Below, piece after piece: positions 6,132-13,495 of a DNA stretch of 13,495 bases (positions are counted from its first letter, which is position 1; the number at the start of each line of letters is the position of its first letter). The notes beneath the pieces are model-generated. The model saw only the letters and a program-made list of their open reading frames with translations. It had not been told where the DNA came from and made no database searches. The stretch is from JBDTCS01 sp039923455 (GTDB lineage Bacteria > Bacteroidota > Ignavibacteria > Palsa-1295), in assembly GCA_039923455.1 (NCBI GenBank), contig JBDTCS010000166.1, positions 1 through 13,495 of the forward strand, written 5' to 3'. A program made the position numbers and the translations under genes.

Positions 6132-8306
6132 TCAGCTAAACTTCACAACTTCTCCAGTAGAGAGCGATTCTCGAGCCGCAAAAGTTGCAAGCGTTGTAGC
6201 GAGCAGCGAATCGAAGGGAATCGGAGCCTCACCCGATGTGGCAAGTGATTCTACGAATGCTTTCACCTCTTCCGTGTGCCCTTTTTTGGAGCCCTTTTCG
6301 ATCTGGGCTTTTCCGGAGCCCGACCATAATTCGAGCTCGGTGAAATTCTTCATGATCGCGCTCTTGCCACCGGAGAATACTTGGATCTCTTCTTTGGGAA
6401 TTGCTTTATCGCCGTTGGCAATATAAAAAATTGTCGCGACGGAGCCATCATCATACTCGATTGTGATCGAAACATTGTCCCGATCCATCATATCGGCACG
6501 TCCGGAGGATATTGACTTCGCAACAACACTCTTTGGCAACGCATCGCCGGTCAAGAACGCCGCGGTGTCGATGAAGTGACATACTTCGCCGATGATTCGT
6601 CCGCCACCTTCTTGCTCATCTTGCGTCCAATGCGAAATCGGAAGCGGCCCGGCGTTGACACGATAAAAGATAAGCTTCGGTCCGGAGTTCTTTCCAAAAA
6701 AATCGTTCATTTTTCGCACAAGTTGTGAGAAGCGACGATTGAAGCCGACCATGAATTTCACCGAGCCTTTTGTGCGAGCCGTTTCATACGCAAGTGCGAG
6801 TGCGGATAACTCTCGTTCGTTCATCGCCATCGGTTTTTCGACGAAGACATTTTTGCCACTTGCGAGTGCTTGCGTTGCGAGTGCAGCATGCGAGCCGTGA
6901 CGCGTTGCTATGAAGACGGTGTTGACATCACCAGCGGCGATCACTTCATCTGAATCTGTGATAGCACGCTTGAAACCGAACTTGGTTTGTGCATCGATTG
7001 CACTTGCACCCGATTGATTTGCGACAACCACGAGGTCGGCGATATTCTTGAGCGTCGGCAAAAGAAAACCTTGCGCAAAATTTCCTGCACCGATAAATCC
7101 GATCGATGGCTTACCACTCATCGGCGCAACAGCAACACGTTCATGCGAGTGACGAGTGATCGCTTTGCTCTCAGATGGGTTGACAGGATATTGCAACACG
7201 ATTCCGAGATAGCGTTCCTTCTTCTCACCGGCGATGAGTCCGTAGGCTGTGTCAGCTTGATCAATCGGGAAAACGTGCGTCGTGATAGTCTTCGGACGAA
7301 CTGCGCCCGAACTCACCAGTCGAACAAACTCTTGCATGTTGCGGCGCTCCGTCCAGCGCACATAACCAATCGGGTAATCAATACCCATCTCTTCAAAACT
7401 TTGTTCGTACCGACCGGGACCATACGAGCGAGAGAGCTTGAAATCAAGCTCCTTCATGTAAAATGGATCACGCGGGATATCCATGTTGGTAACACCAACC
7501 ATGATGATACGTGCACGATCGCGAGCTATTTGTGCGCTGAATGTTATCGGATCGTTCGATGACGTTGCTGCAGCGATGATGACCGCATCGACACCGTGAC
7601 CATTCGTGATGTTGCGAATGCTCTCTAAGATATTTGGATCCTTGCGATTGAACGCGTGCTGTGCATTGTTTTCTCGTGCGGTCTTCACGTGCTCATCATC
7701 GAGATCAACACCAATCACCACACAGCCGGCAGCTTTTGCGATCGCACATGCGAGCTGACCGACAAGTCCGAGACCGATCACAACAACCGATTCTCCGAAG
7801 GAGAGCTCGGCTTGGCGCAAGCTCTGCATCGCTATCGCGCCGAGCGTTGTGTAACAAGCCTCTTCATACGATAGGTTATCCGGAATTTTGACGCAGAGAT
7901 TTTTGAGCACACTTACCACTTCTGCGTGATTTGCTCCTTGACCTCCGCAGGCAACGCGGTCGCCGGGTTTGATGTCATCGACATCGCTACTAACGGCAAT
8001 CACTTCGCCAGCACATGAATATCCGAGCGGGCCAGGAACATCGAGCTTGCGCATCACACGCTCGTAGGTTGGCCAAAAACCTTGCTGCTTTACTTCTGCT
8101 AAAACCTTTCGGACATCATCAGGACGCGATCTCGCTTTCTCGAGCAACGAAGCTCTCGCAAGATCGACTTTCATTTTCTCGGTACCGGCCGAGATAAGGC
8201 TGGCGTGTACACGCACGATTACGCCCGCGCGCTTCGGCTCCGTTGGAGCAGGCACATCTTTGACTGTGATAGCGCCGGAGCGCATTGATTGAAGTAGTTG
8301 CTTCAC
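6132..8306 (-). CDS. Two-domain oxidoreductase: MDR dehydrogenase fused to Gfo/Idh/MocA dehydrogenase
   Basis: 724 residues, the usual length of the bi-domain oxidoreductases found in polysaccharide and lipopolysaccharide loci. Residues 1-375 are a medium-chain (alcohol dehydrogenase-like) domain with the Rossmann motif VIGLGLVGQ (176-184) and an acidic residue D201 after the second strand, favouring NAD(H). It lacks the four-Cys structural zinc loop, and the usual GHE zinc motif reads GYSCAGE (95-101). Residues 400-724 are a Gfo/Idh/MocA domain with GFIGAGNFAQ (403-412), EKPMAM (490-495) and the substrate-site helix with H577 and D580. It presumably carries out redox chemistry on a nucleotide sugar or lipid-linked sugar; the substrate is unknown. 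The start is a GTG (8306) giving MKQLLQS, matching the family's N-terminus as I recall it; the ATG at 8285 is seven codons later. It starts 51 nt after uxs. Confidence 0.9.
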   Translation of the reverse strand: MKQLLQSMRSGAITVKDVPAPTEPKRAGVIVRVHASLISAGTEKMKVDLARASLLEKARSRPDDVRKVLAEVKQQGFWPTYERVMRKLDVPGPLGYSCAGEVIAVSSDVDDIKPGDRVACGGQGANHAEVVSVLKNLCVKIPDNLSYEEACYTTLGAIAMQSLRQAELSFGESVVVIGLGLVGQLACAIAKAAGCVVIGVDLDDEHVKTARENNAQHAFNRKDPNILESIRNITNGHGVDAVIIAAATSSNDPITFSAQIARDRARIIMVGVTNMDIPRDPFYMKELDFKLSRSYGPGRYEQSFEEMGIDYPIGYVRWTERRNMQEFVRLVSSGAVRPKTITTHVFPIDQADTAYGLIAGEKKERYLGIVLQYPVNPSESKAITRHSHERVAVAPMSGKPSIGFIGAGNFAQGFLLPTLKNIADLVVVANQSGASAIDAQTKFGFKRAITDSDEVIAAGDVNTVFIATRHGSHAALATQALASGKNVFVEKPMAMNERELSALALAYETARTKGSVKFMVGFNRRFSQLVRKMNDFFGKNSGPKLIFYRVNAGPLPISHWTQDEQEGGGRIIGEVCHFIDTAAFLTGDALPKSVVAKSISSGRADMMDRDNVSITIEYDDGSVATIFYIANGDKAIPKEEIQVFSGGKSAIMKNFTELELWSGSGKAQIEKGSKKGHTEEVKAFVESLATSGEAPIPFDSLLATTLATFAARESLSTGEVVKFS

Positions 8307-8357
8307 ACGTTCTCTGGTCTGTGGGCTTTTGTTACAAGTGCTCGTGCTGTGATTGTT

Positions 8358-9326
8358 TTACTTTGAAGCACCGGCTTCTACGAGCTCTCTTGCTATTGCT
8401 TTTCGAAAGTATGCTAACGTACGCTTGAGTCCTTCTGATCGCTCGACGTGCGGCTCCCAGCCGAGTAGTTTTTTAGCGAGCGTTATATCGGGCTGACGAA
8501 CCTGCGGATCATCTTGTGGCAACGCTCGAAACTCGATCTTGCTCTTCGTCTCCGGTATCATCCGAATAATCTCCTCGGCAAGCTGCAGCATTGTGACCTC
8601 ATCCGGATTTCCAATATTCACCGGCTCTGGATAATCCGACATCAGTAAGCGATAAATACCATCCACAAGATCTGTCACATAACAAACCGATCTGGTCTGC
8701 GAGCCATCACCAAACACGGTAACCGGCTCGTCGCGAAGTGCTTGCGACATAAACGCCGGAATGGCCCGTCCATCATGAATTCGCATTCTCTCGCCATACG
8801 TGTTAAAGATGCGAATGATTCGCGTTTCGAGGCCGTGATAGCGATGATAAGCCATCGTGAGTGCTTCGGCAAACCGCTTAGCTTCGTCATAGACGCCGCG
8901 AATGCCAATCGGGTTCACATTGCCCCAATAGGTCTCTTTTTGGGGATGCTCTGCCGGGTCACCGTAGGTCTCGCTGGTCGAGGCGAGTAGGAAGCGGGCA
9001 TTCTTGGCTTTGGCGAGTCCGAGCGCCTTGTGGGTGCCGATAGAGCCTACCTTGAGCGTCTGAATGGGGAGTTTGAGATAATCTATCGGGCTAGCCGGAG
9101 ATGCAAAATGGAGAATGAAATCTACCGGACCATCCACGTACACGTATTCGGTCACGTTGTAGTGAATGAATTGAAAACCGGGCACGCCCATCAGATGGGC
9201 AATATTTTCCATTGATCCGGTGCAAAGATTATCCATGCAGATAACTTCGTGACCTTCCTGCACAAAGCGGTCGCACAAATGGCTTCCGAGAAATCCTGCA
9301 CCACCGGTTATCAGCGTCCTTGGCAT
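8358..9326 (-). CDS. uxs: UDP-glucuronate decarboxylase (UDP-xylose synthase)
   Basis: 322 residues, an extended short-chain dehydrogenase/reductase. It converts UDP-glucuronate to UDP-xylose with tightly bound NAD+, through a 4-keto intermediate. Evidence: the nucleotide-binding motif GGAGFLG (8-14), D32 at the end of the second strand, the STSETYGDP segment (117-124) with the catalytic Ser/Thr and E120, and the YDEAK catalytic Tyr146-Lys150 pair. The runs YWGNVNPIG and RGVYDEAKRFAEAL are characteristic of this decarboxylase rather than of 4-epimerases or dTDP-glucose dehydratase. NTYGERM (175-181) places the conserved Arg pair. The cytoplasmic enzyme lies 83 nt downstream of ugd, which makes its substrate. 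ATG start with no Shine-Dalgarno; an A-rich leader precedes it. Confidence 0.93.
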   Translation of the reverse strand: MPRTLITGGAGFLGSHLCDRFVQEGHEVICMDNLCTGSMENIAHLMGVPGFQFIHYNVTEYVYVDGPVDFILHFASPASPIDYLKLPIQTLKVGSIGTHKALGLAKAKNARFLLASTSETYGDPAEHPQKETYWGNVNPIGIRGVYDEAKRFAEALTMAYHRYHGLETRIIRIFNTYGERMRIHDGRAIPAFMSQALRDEPVTVFGDGSQTRSVCYVTDLVDGIYRLLMSDYPEPVNIGNPDEVTMLQLAEEIIRMIPETKSKIEFRALPQDDPQVRQPDITLAKKLLGWEPHVERSEGLKRTLAYFRKAIARELVEAGASK

Positions 9327-9409
9327 TGACTGTTCTTATTTTTTTAGATTTTTACAAATAAAAGCTTTTGAATTCTGCGCGTGATTATCGTCGCTTGCTT
9401 TTCGCAAGT

Positions 9410-10717
9410 TTACTTTCTTCCGATGCCGTAGTACGTGAAGCCATGCTCACGCATGCGTTCAGGGTCGTAGATATTTCGGCCATCGAAGATTACGTGATCC
9501 TTTATTGTCGCATGTATCAGATCAAAATCCGGATTGCGGAATTCATTCCACTCTGTTACGATCACGAGTGCATCGGCACCTTGGAGTGCATCAAAATTCT
9601 TTCGAAAATATTTTATGGAATCCGATTCCGGAATAATATTTTTAAAGCTCGCAAGCGCTGCCGGATCTGATGCCTGCACGTTCGCACCTCGTGCGATAAG
9701 GCCTTGAATAATATCTATCGCGGGTGCCTCACGAACATCGTCGGTCCGCGGCTTGAAGGCAAGTCCCCAGATGGCAAATGTTTTGCCTGCGACCGAACCC
9801 TTGTAATGCTCGGCGATCTTATCGAGCAATAATCGTTTTTGATTATTATTGACTTGCTCGACAGCTTTTAGAATCTTGAAATCGTGACCTGCATCTTCGG
9901 CAGTCTTGATCAGCGCTTTGATATCCTTCGGAAAACAACTTCCACCGTAGCCGACACCAGGAAAGAGAAATTGCGAGCCGATGCGGTTATCACTGCCGAT
10001 TCCAATGCGAACGTAATCGACATCCGCACCAACTTTATCGCAAAGATTTGCGATCTCGTTCATGAAGGAGATCTTGAGTGCGAGCATCGAGTTCGCCGCG
10101 TATTTCGTAAGCTCCGCGCTGCGTTCGTCCATGACATAGATCGGGTTTCCGGTACGTACAAATGGCTCATAGAGCTCACGCATTGTTTGGATTGCGGATT
10201 CACTTCGGCTGCCGATTACGATGCGGTCCGGCTTCATGAAATCTTGAACAGCTGCACCCTCTTTCAAAAATTCGGGATTCGATACTACCTCGACTGCGAC
10301 TTTCGTCTCGCGTTCGAATACTGCTCGAACTTTATCTGCCGTGCCGACCGGAACCGTTGATTTATTTACGACAACTTTTGGCTCTGTGATCAGTTTCGCG
10401 ATATCGCGTGATGCATCGAGCACAAATGAAAGATCCGCCGAGCCATCGCCTCCAGGAGGCGTTGGAAGTGCGAGGAAAATCACCTCAGCATCCATCACTG
10501 CTTCACGAAGATCAAGCGTAAATTTCAGCCGTCCTTCTTCCATATTCAGGCGGACCATCTCGGAAAGTCCCGGTTCAAAGATCGGAATGATCCCTTTACG
10601 GAGATTTTCGATCTTTTCCGGTATGACATCGACACACGTAACCTGATTTCCTGTCTCTGCAAATCCGGCACCCGACACAAGACCGACATATCCGGTCCCG
10701 ATCACTGCGACATTCAT
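9410..10717 (-). CDS. ugd: UDP-glucose 6-dehydrogenase
   Basis: 435 residues, full length for the family. It oxidises UDP-glucose twice with NAD+ to UDP-glucuronate, the precursor for surface polysaccharides and UDP-xylose. The N-terminal Rossmann fold begins VIGTGYVGL (5-13) with D30 binding the ribose; NKSTVPVGT (118-126) and NPEFLKEG (147-154, catalytic Glu) are intact; KYAANS (205-210) begins the dimer helix; and GGSCFPKD (258-265) supplies the nucleophile Cys261 with Lys264 and Asp265. The C-terminal UDP-binding domain has WGLAFKPRTDDVREAP (317-332). ATG start; upstream gagag gives a weak ribosome site. It is the first gene of the minus-strand run ugd, uxs, oxidoreductase, barrel protein. 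Confidence 0.95.
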   Translation of the reverse strand: MNVAVIGTGYVGLVSGAGFAETGNQVTCVDVIPEKIENLRKGIIPIFEPGLSEMVRLNMEEGRLKFTLDLREAVMDAEVIFLALPTPPGGDGSADLSFVLDASRDIAKLITEPKVVVNKSTVPVGTADKVRAVFERETKVAVEVVSNPEFLKEGAAVQDFMKPDRIVIGSRSESAIQTMRELYEPFVRTGNPIYVMDERSAELTKYAANSMLALKISFMNEIANLCDKVGADVDYVRIGIGSDNRIGSQFLFPGVGYGGSCFPKDIKALIKTAEDAGHDFKILKAVEQVNNNQKRLLLDKIAEHYKGSVAGKTFAIWGLAFKPRTDDVREAPAIDIIQGLIARGANVQASDPAALASFKNIIPESDSIKYFRKNFDALQGADALVIVTEWNEFRNPDFDLIHATIKDHVIFDGRNIYDPERMREHGFTYYGIGRK

Positions 10718-10983
10718 GCTGTTACTCTCGGCGTGATGTAAAAATTTTAAGACCTGGCGCTGAATCTCTCGCTCTCGAATTCATAGTAAACTTCCCAGGA
10801 TGGCAAATCAGAAACACGTACAAGCTTTTGCGCTAGCAGTTTTCTTCTGCAAGCATTTGATTTTAACAAGATCCGACATTTGGTGAGGCGCTTCGTTTCC
10901 GTCACCAGTTTCGTACTGCGAATATACTTCCTTTCGCGTGCATTCGAATCTTGTTGGGCTTTCCCCACATCTCTTCTCTTTCT

Positions 10984-10999
10984 TCTTCTTTAAAGAAGA
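10984..10999. repeat. 16-bp perfect palindrome at the end of a pyrimidine tract
   Basis: tcttctttaaagaaga is its own reverse complement. It directly continues a tract of only C and T beginning at 10971, so one strand is pure pyrimidine for about 21 nt. It could bind a dimeric regulator or arise by chance from the biased composition. Confidence 0.5.
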
Positions 11000-11127
11000 T
11001 TTTTAAATTGATAGTAGTAATAATAGAGGCTGTGGAAATGTGTACTACTATCTATACCACGCGAAACAAGCTATATAGTATAAGGGATATTGCCCACTTC
11101 ACAACTTATCCCGAGTCTGGGTTATAT

Positions 11128-11151
11128 GTGGAGAGTAGCACTACTCTCCAC
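11128..11151. repeat. Perfect inverted repeat forming a strong hairpin
   Basis: gtggagagtag (11128-11138) and ctactctccac (11141-11151) are perfectly complementary with a 2-nt spacer; as RNA this gives a 10-bp stem with a 4-nt loop (gcac). Flanking words extend the symmetry: ttatccc (11106-11112) against gggataa (11152-11158), and tgggttata (11118-11126) against tattaccca (11161-11169, one mismatch). These outer pairs compete with one another. There is no T run next to it, so it is not a terminator. Confidence 0.75.
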
Positions 11152-11292
11152 GGGATAACTTATTACCCACCAGGTGTCCCGATCCGGGCAGGCTCGCTCC
11201 ACACGATAACACTCGGCTGTCCACAATTCGTTGGGGGAAAATTATTATTTACCACGATGCTATCCAGATATCCCAAACAGCTGTATAACATC

Positions 11293-11326
11293 AAAAAACC
11301 TCGCTTCGGAGCTTGAAGCGAGGTTT
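11293..11326 (-). terminator. Intrinsic terminator of dnaA
   Basis: aaacctcgcttc (11296-11307) pairs exactly with gaagcgaggttt (11315-11326), leaving a 7-nt loop. Read on the minus strand, the 12-bp GC-rich stem is followed by a run of six T (the A run at 11293-11298), 24 nt after the dnaA stop. The plus side ends in tttctta, so weak termination of rightward transcripts is also possible. Confidence 0.9.
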
Positions 11327-11349
11327 CTTATTACTAAAAACTAAGCATT

Positions 11350-13074
11350 TTACTGCATTAACTCAAACTGTCGGCGAAGCTCCTCGACCTTTGAGGCAAG
11401 CTGACTGTTGTGACGCATGTCATCCGATACGGTCTGGCAGGCATGTATGACGGTTGAGTGATCGCGTCCGCCAAAGTGCAAGCCGATCGTCTTGAGCGAG
11501 CTGCTCGTAAGCTCTTTAGCGAGAAACATTGCTACTTGTCGCGCTTGCACAACCTCTTGCTTACGGGTTTTTGCACGCAAAAGCTCTTCTTCTATATTGA
11601 AGCGTTTTGCCACGGTACGCTGAATCGTCTCGATAGAAAGTATCGGAGCAGAGCGTTTTGCTACTTTCCGCAATACTTCTCTCGCGAGTTCTACGGTTGG
11701 CTCTTTCGTCTCAAGTGATGCCGTCGCAAGCAAGGAGATCAGGCAGCCCTCCAACTCACGAATATTGGTCGTGACGTTAGTCGCGATGAATTCGATGATG
11801 TCTCCGGGAAGATCTATACCATCCGAGATCGCTTTGTGACGCAAGATCGCGATACGCGTCTCCAGATCGGGTGCTTGAATATCAGCCGTGAGCCCCCACT
11901 GCAATCTATTGAGCAGACGATCATCAATATCTTTCAGCTCTTTTGGAGGACGGTCGCACGTCAGAATGATCTGCTTGCCGAGCTCACGGAGCGCATTAAA
12001 CGTATGAAAGAAAATATCTTGCGTCTTTTCTTTGCCGGCAAAGAACTGGACGTCATCGATGATAAGTACATCGATCGAGCGGTACAGATTTGTAAACTCG
12101 TTGATGCGGTCGTTCTGAATCGCATCGACGAACTCGACTGTGAACCTGTCACTCGAAGTATAAAGCACTCGCGCACCGGAGAACTTTGCTAAAACTTGAT
12201 TGCCGATCGCTTGGATCAGATGCGTCTTGCCGAGACCCACGTTGCCATACAGGACGAGTGGATTGTAGCTTGTGCCGCCCGGATTGTTTGCGACAGCTAC
12301 CGCAGCTGCTGTGGCAAGTTTATTTGACTCACCACGAATGAAGGTATCAAACGTATAGCGCGGATTCAGATTCGGCTCAATGTTTGGCCGACGATTCATT
12401 TGTTGCCCGGCTTGTTGATTCCCTGGCGGATTAGAGAACCCTCGTACCTGCTGCATTTGCTGCTGCGGTATTGGCTGCATCGTCGAACGCTGCCCGGAAT
12501 TCGAAATACTTTGGTTCGAATTATTCGGAATCGCACTATTCAAGTTGCGACCGTTCGAATTATTCTCCTGAGCGTTGTTGAGTCGGTTCTGCTGTTGTGT
12601 GTGGCTCGGCTGCTCGACGGTTGGTGTGAGCGTAGTGTTTAGGCCCTCGGGCTCAGTCACGCTATCGAAACGGAATTTTGCGGTTGGTCCGAGTACTTCT
12701 TTCAGCGAATTCTCAAGAATTGCCTGATAGTGCTCGGTGATCCACTCATAAAAGAAATTGCTTGGAGCACGCAGGGTTATTTGTGAACCTTCGAGCTCAG
12801 TCGCGACCAGAGGCTCGAACCAGGTACGCAAGCTCTGTGCACTGATCTGCGCACGAATAGATTCTAAGCACATTCGCCAAATTGCAACCGCAGCCGACCG
12901 AAGCTCCGTCGTGGAGTCGGGGGGAGGATTCTGCTGGGCGGCGGCACCTCGAACGTGAGGAGTGTCGCTCAATCCAAATGGCTGATCCAATATATTAGTC
13001 GCTAAATCGAGCATTACGGCGGCCGAATGATCACTTCCGATCTGTTCGGTGGCAACAAGGGTCAGGTCCTGCAC
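11350..13074 (-). CDS. dnaA: Chromosomal replication initiator protein DnaA
   Basis: 574 residues from a GTG at 13074. Domain I (about 61-135) starts AVAIWRMCLESIRAQI and includes SLRTWFEPL, the DnaB/oligomerisation module. Residues 145-235 form a long linker rich in Asn and Gln. Domain III is AAA+: NPRYTFDTFI (237-246), Walker A GNVGLGKT (277-284), Walker B VLIIDD (336-341), and a probable Arg finger at R390 in RLLNRLQWGL. Domain IV (about 475-574) ends with the DNA-binding signature GGRDHSTVIHA (535-545). DnaA-ATP binds DnaA boxes and opens the origin. Unusually, about 60 residues precede domain I. The GTG start has a ggag 11 nt upstream; an in-frame ATG at 13014 would shorten the extension to 40, and a TTG at residue 35 is also possible. 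No dnaN follows. Confidence 0.96.
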   Translation of the reverse strand: MQDLTLVATEQIGSDHSAAVMLDLATNILDQPFGLSDTPHVRGAAAQQNPPPDSTTELRSAAVAIWRMCLESIRAQISAQSLRTWFEPLVATELEGSQITLRAPSNFFYEWITEHYQAILENSLKEVLGPTAKFRFDSVTEPEGLNTTLTPTVEQPSHTQQQNRLNNAQENNSNGRNLNSAIPNNSNQSISNSGQRSTMQPIPQQQMQQVRGFSNPPGNQQAGQQMNRRPNIEPNLNPRYTFDTFIRGESNKLATAAAVAVANNPGGTSYNPLVLYGNVGLGKTHLIQAIGNQVLAKFSGARVLYTSSDRFTVEFVDAIQNDRINEFTNLYRSIDVLIIDDVQFFAGKEKTQDIFFHTFNALRELGKQIILTCDRPPKELKDIDDRLLNRLQWGLTADIQAPDLETRIAILRHKAISDGIDLPGDIIEFIATNVTTNIRELEGCLISLLATASLETKEPTVELAREVLRKVAKRSAPILSIETIQRTVAKRFNIEEELLRAKTRKQEVVQARQVAMFLAKELTSSSLKTIGLHFGGRDHSTVIHACQTVSDDMRHNSQLASKVEELRRQFELMQ

Positions 13075-13186
13075 TTCTTGGTTATCTCCAATGTGACAAA
13101 CAACACATCCGGGGGATGTTCACGTTCAGAAAAACTCCGTAGGCTCGTTTGATGCTGAATACCTCCGGATATCCTTGGTCTCTCGT

Positions 13187-13213
13187 ACTATATTAAGGTT
13201 GGAAAATCGTCAG
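13187..13213 (-). promoter_or_regulatory. Possible dnaA promoter
   Basis: On the minus strand ctgacg (13208-13213) and tatagt (13187-13192) resemble -35 and -10 boxes, about 113 nt before the dnaA start. The spacer is 15 bp, shorter than the ideal 17, and the sigma consensus of this lineage is uncertain, so this is tentative. Confidence 0.25.
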
Positions 13214-13334
13214 CAGAAGTTATGTGGTTGTTCGAAATCGAGTTCGAAACAATTTACATATTGATCTTTTCATCGAAGCGCTTGTGTGATGTCGGAGGAA
13301 AATACGACGCTCAGTTCTCTTCACGTCGCTGTAA

Positions 13335-13343
13335 TTATCCACA
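13335..13343 (+). promoter_or_regulatory. DnaA box (perfect consensus)
   Basis: ttatccaca matches the 9-bp consensus TTATNCACA exactly, about 260 nt upstream of the dnaA start. It fits either origin function or autoregulation of dnaA. Confidence 0.6.
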
Positions 13344-13423
13344 TTCTACAAACATCTATTTTAACTTCCGCTCTCTTACTATATACAATTCTTCGGAGGC
13401 AAACGCAAATGTTTTTCGTAACT

Positions 13424-13432
13424 TTATGCAAA
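13424..13432 (+). promoter_or_regulatory. Possible weak DnaA box
   Basis: ttatgcaaa differs from TTATNCACA at one position, in the same orientation as the perfect box and 80 nt further from dnaA, within AT-rich DNA. Confidence 0.3.
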
Positions 13433-13495
13433 TATTCTTCAACTATTTTTTTCGTAAGCCAAAAAAGCGCGGAACAAAGAAAATAGTTTGAAATA

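Larger units (their letters stand above)
10718..11349. other. Gene-free, hairpin-rich spacer between ugd and dnaA
   Basis: 632 nt with no convincing gene. It must hold the ugd promoter near its left side. It contains a pyrimidine tract (10971-10991) ending in a 16-bp palindrome (10984-10999), an AT-rich stretch around 10990-11030, and a cluster of inverted repeats at 11106-11190, then the dnaA terminator. A 121-codon plus-strand frame (10951-11316) runs through all these structures and into the terminator, and shows no family features. A 73-codon minus-strand frame (10747-10968) before ugd is equally unconvincing. A structured RNA or an origin-associated region are both possible. Confidence 0.45.
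13075..13495. other. Upstream region of dnaA, candidate replication origin
   Basis: 421 nt without a convincing gene, covering the dnaA leader and an AT-rich stretch from about 13250 to the window end. It has one perfect DnaA box, one box with a single mismatch, and an imperfect inverted repeat at 13228-13252 built from two ttcgaa words. Origins often lie next to dnaA, so this is a reasonable oriC candidate, but two boxes are few and the region is cut by the window edge. Overlapping plus-strand frames (13222-13491 and 13286-13486) have biased AT-rich composition and no family features. Confidence 0.4.

Noticed and set aside
10747..10968. 73-codon minus-strand frame just before ugd
   Set aside because: GTG start without a ribosome site, Lys/Arg-rich composition typical of chance frames, no family features.
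11101..11230. Second DnaA-box cluster downstream of dnaA
   Set aside because: The best candidates (ctgtccaca, ttatcccga) each carry two mismatches to TTATNCACA, no better than chance in this composition.
10951..11316. 121-codon plus-strand frame between ugd and dnaA
   Set aside because: It crosses the palindrome, the hairpin cluster and half of the dnaA terminator stem, has no recognisable domain and lacks a ribosome site.
13222..13491. 89-codon plus-strand frame at the window end
   Set aside because: AT-driven composition (Phe, Asn, Tyr, Ile), covers the DnaA box, no family resemblance. Checked for ribosomal protein L34, often divergent from dnaA, and it is not.

Overview
The window reads like a chromosomal piece of a Gram-negative bacterium of moderate GC content, most likely from the FCB side of the tree (Bacteroidota, Chlorobiota or Kapabacteria-like). 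This rests on weak Shine-Dalgarno signals before most genes, a single-RRM RNA-binding protein with a Gly-rich tail, signal-peptide-bearing outer-membrane barrel proteins, and a DnaA with a long Asn/Gln-rich linker. The lineage call is inference; no rRNA or tRNA is present to anchor it.

Layout. (1) 1-610, plus strand: the last codons of an unidentified gene, then a hemerythrin-like HHE protein starting 4 nt later. (2) 679-4119, minus strand: three genes I cannot name, in reading order a 208-aa protein, a Cys- and Trp-rich ~556-aa protein with a phospholipase-A2-like CC..HD motif, and a lipoprotein with a barrel-like C-terminal half. A perfect 11-bp inverted repeat lies between the first two. 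(3) 4605-5051, plus strand: an RRM RNA-binding protein, ending with the minus-strand genes on a shared bidirectional terminator at 5103-5133. (4) 5168-10717, minus strand: an apparent operon read ugd, uxs, a two-domain MDR + Gfo/Idh/MocA oxidoreductase, then a secreted barrel-like protein. Ugd (UDP-glucose to UDP-glucuronate) and Uxs (UDP-glucuronate to UDP-xylose) form a complete two-step UDP-xylose route; the oxidoreductase is of a type found in surface-polysaccharide loci. (5) 10718-11349: a gene-free, hairpin-rich spacer. (6) 11350-13074, minus strand: dnaA with an unusual N-terminal extension and its own terminator. (7) 13075-13495: an AT-rich, apparently gene-free stretch upstream of dnaA with one perfect DnaA box, a plausible replication origin.

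The most interesting parts are the unnamed cluster at 679-4119, especially the Cys-rich PLA2-like protein, and the two non-coding stretches flanking dnaA. I saw no CRISPR array, insertion sequence, tRNA or rRNA.
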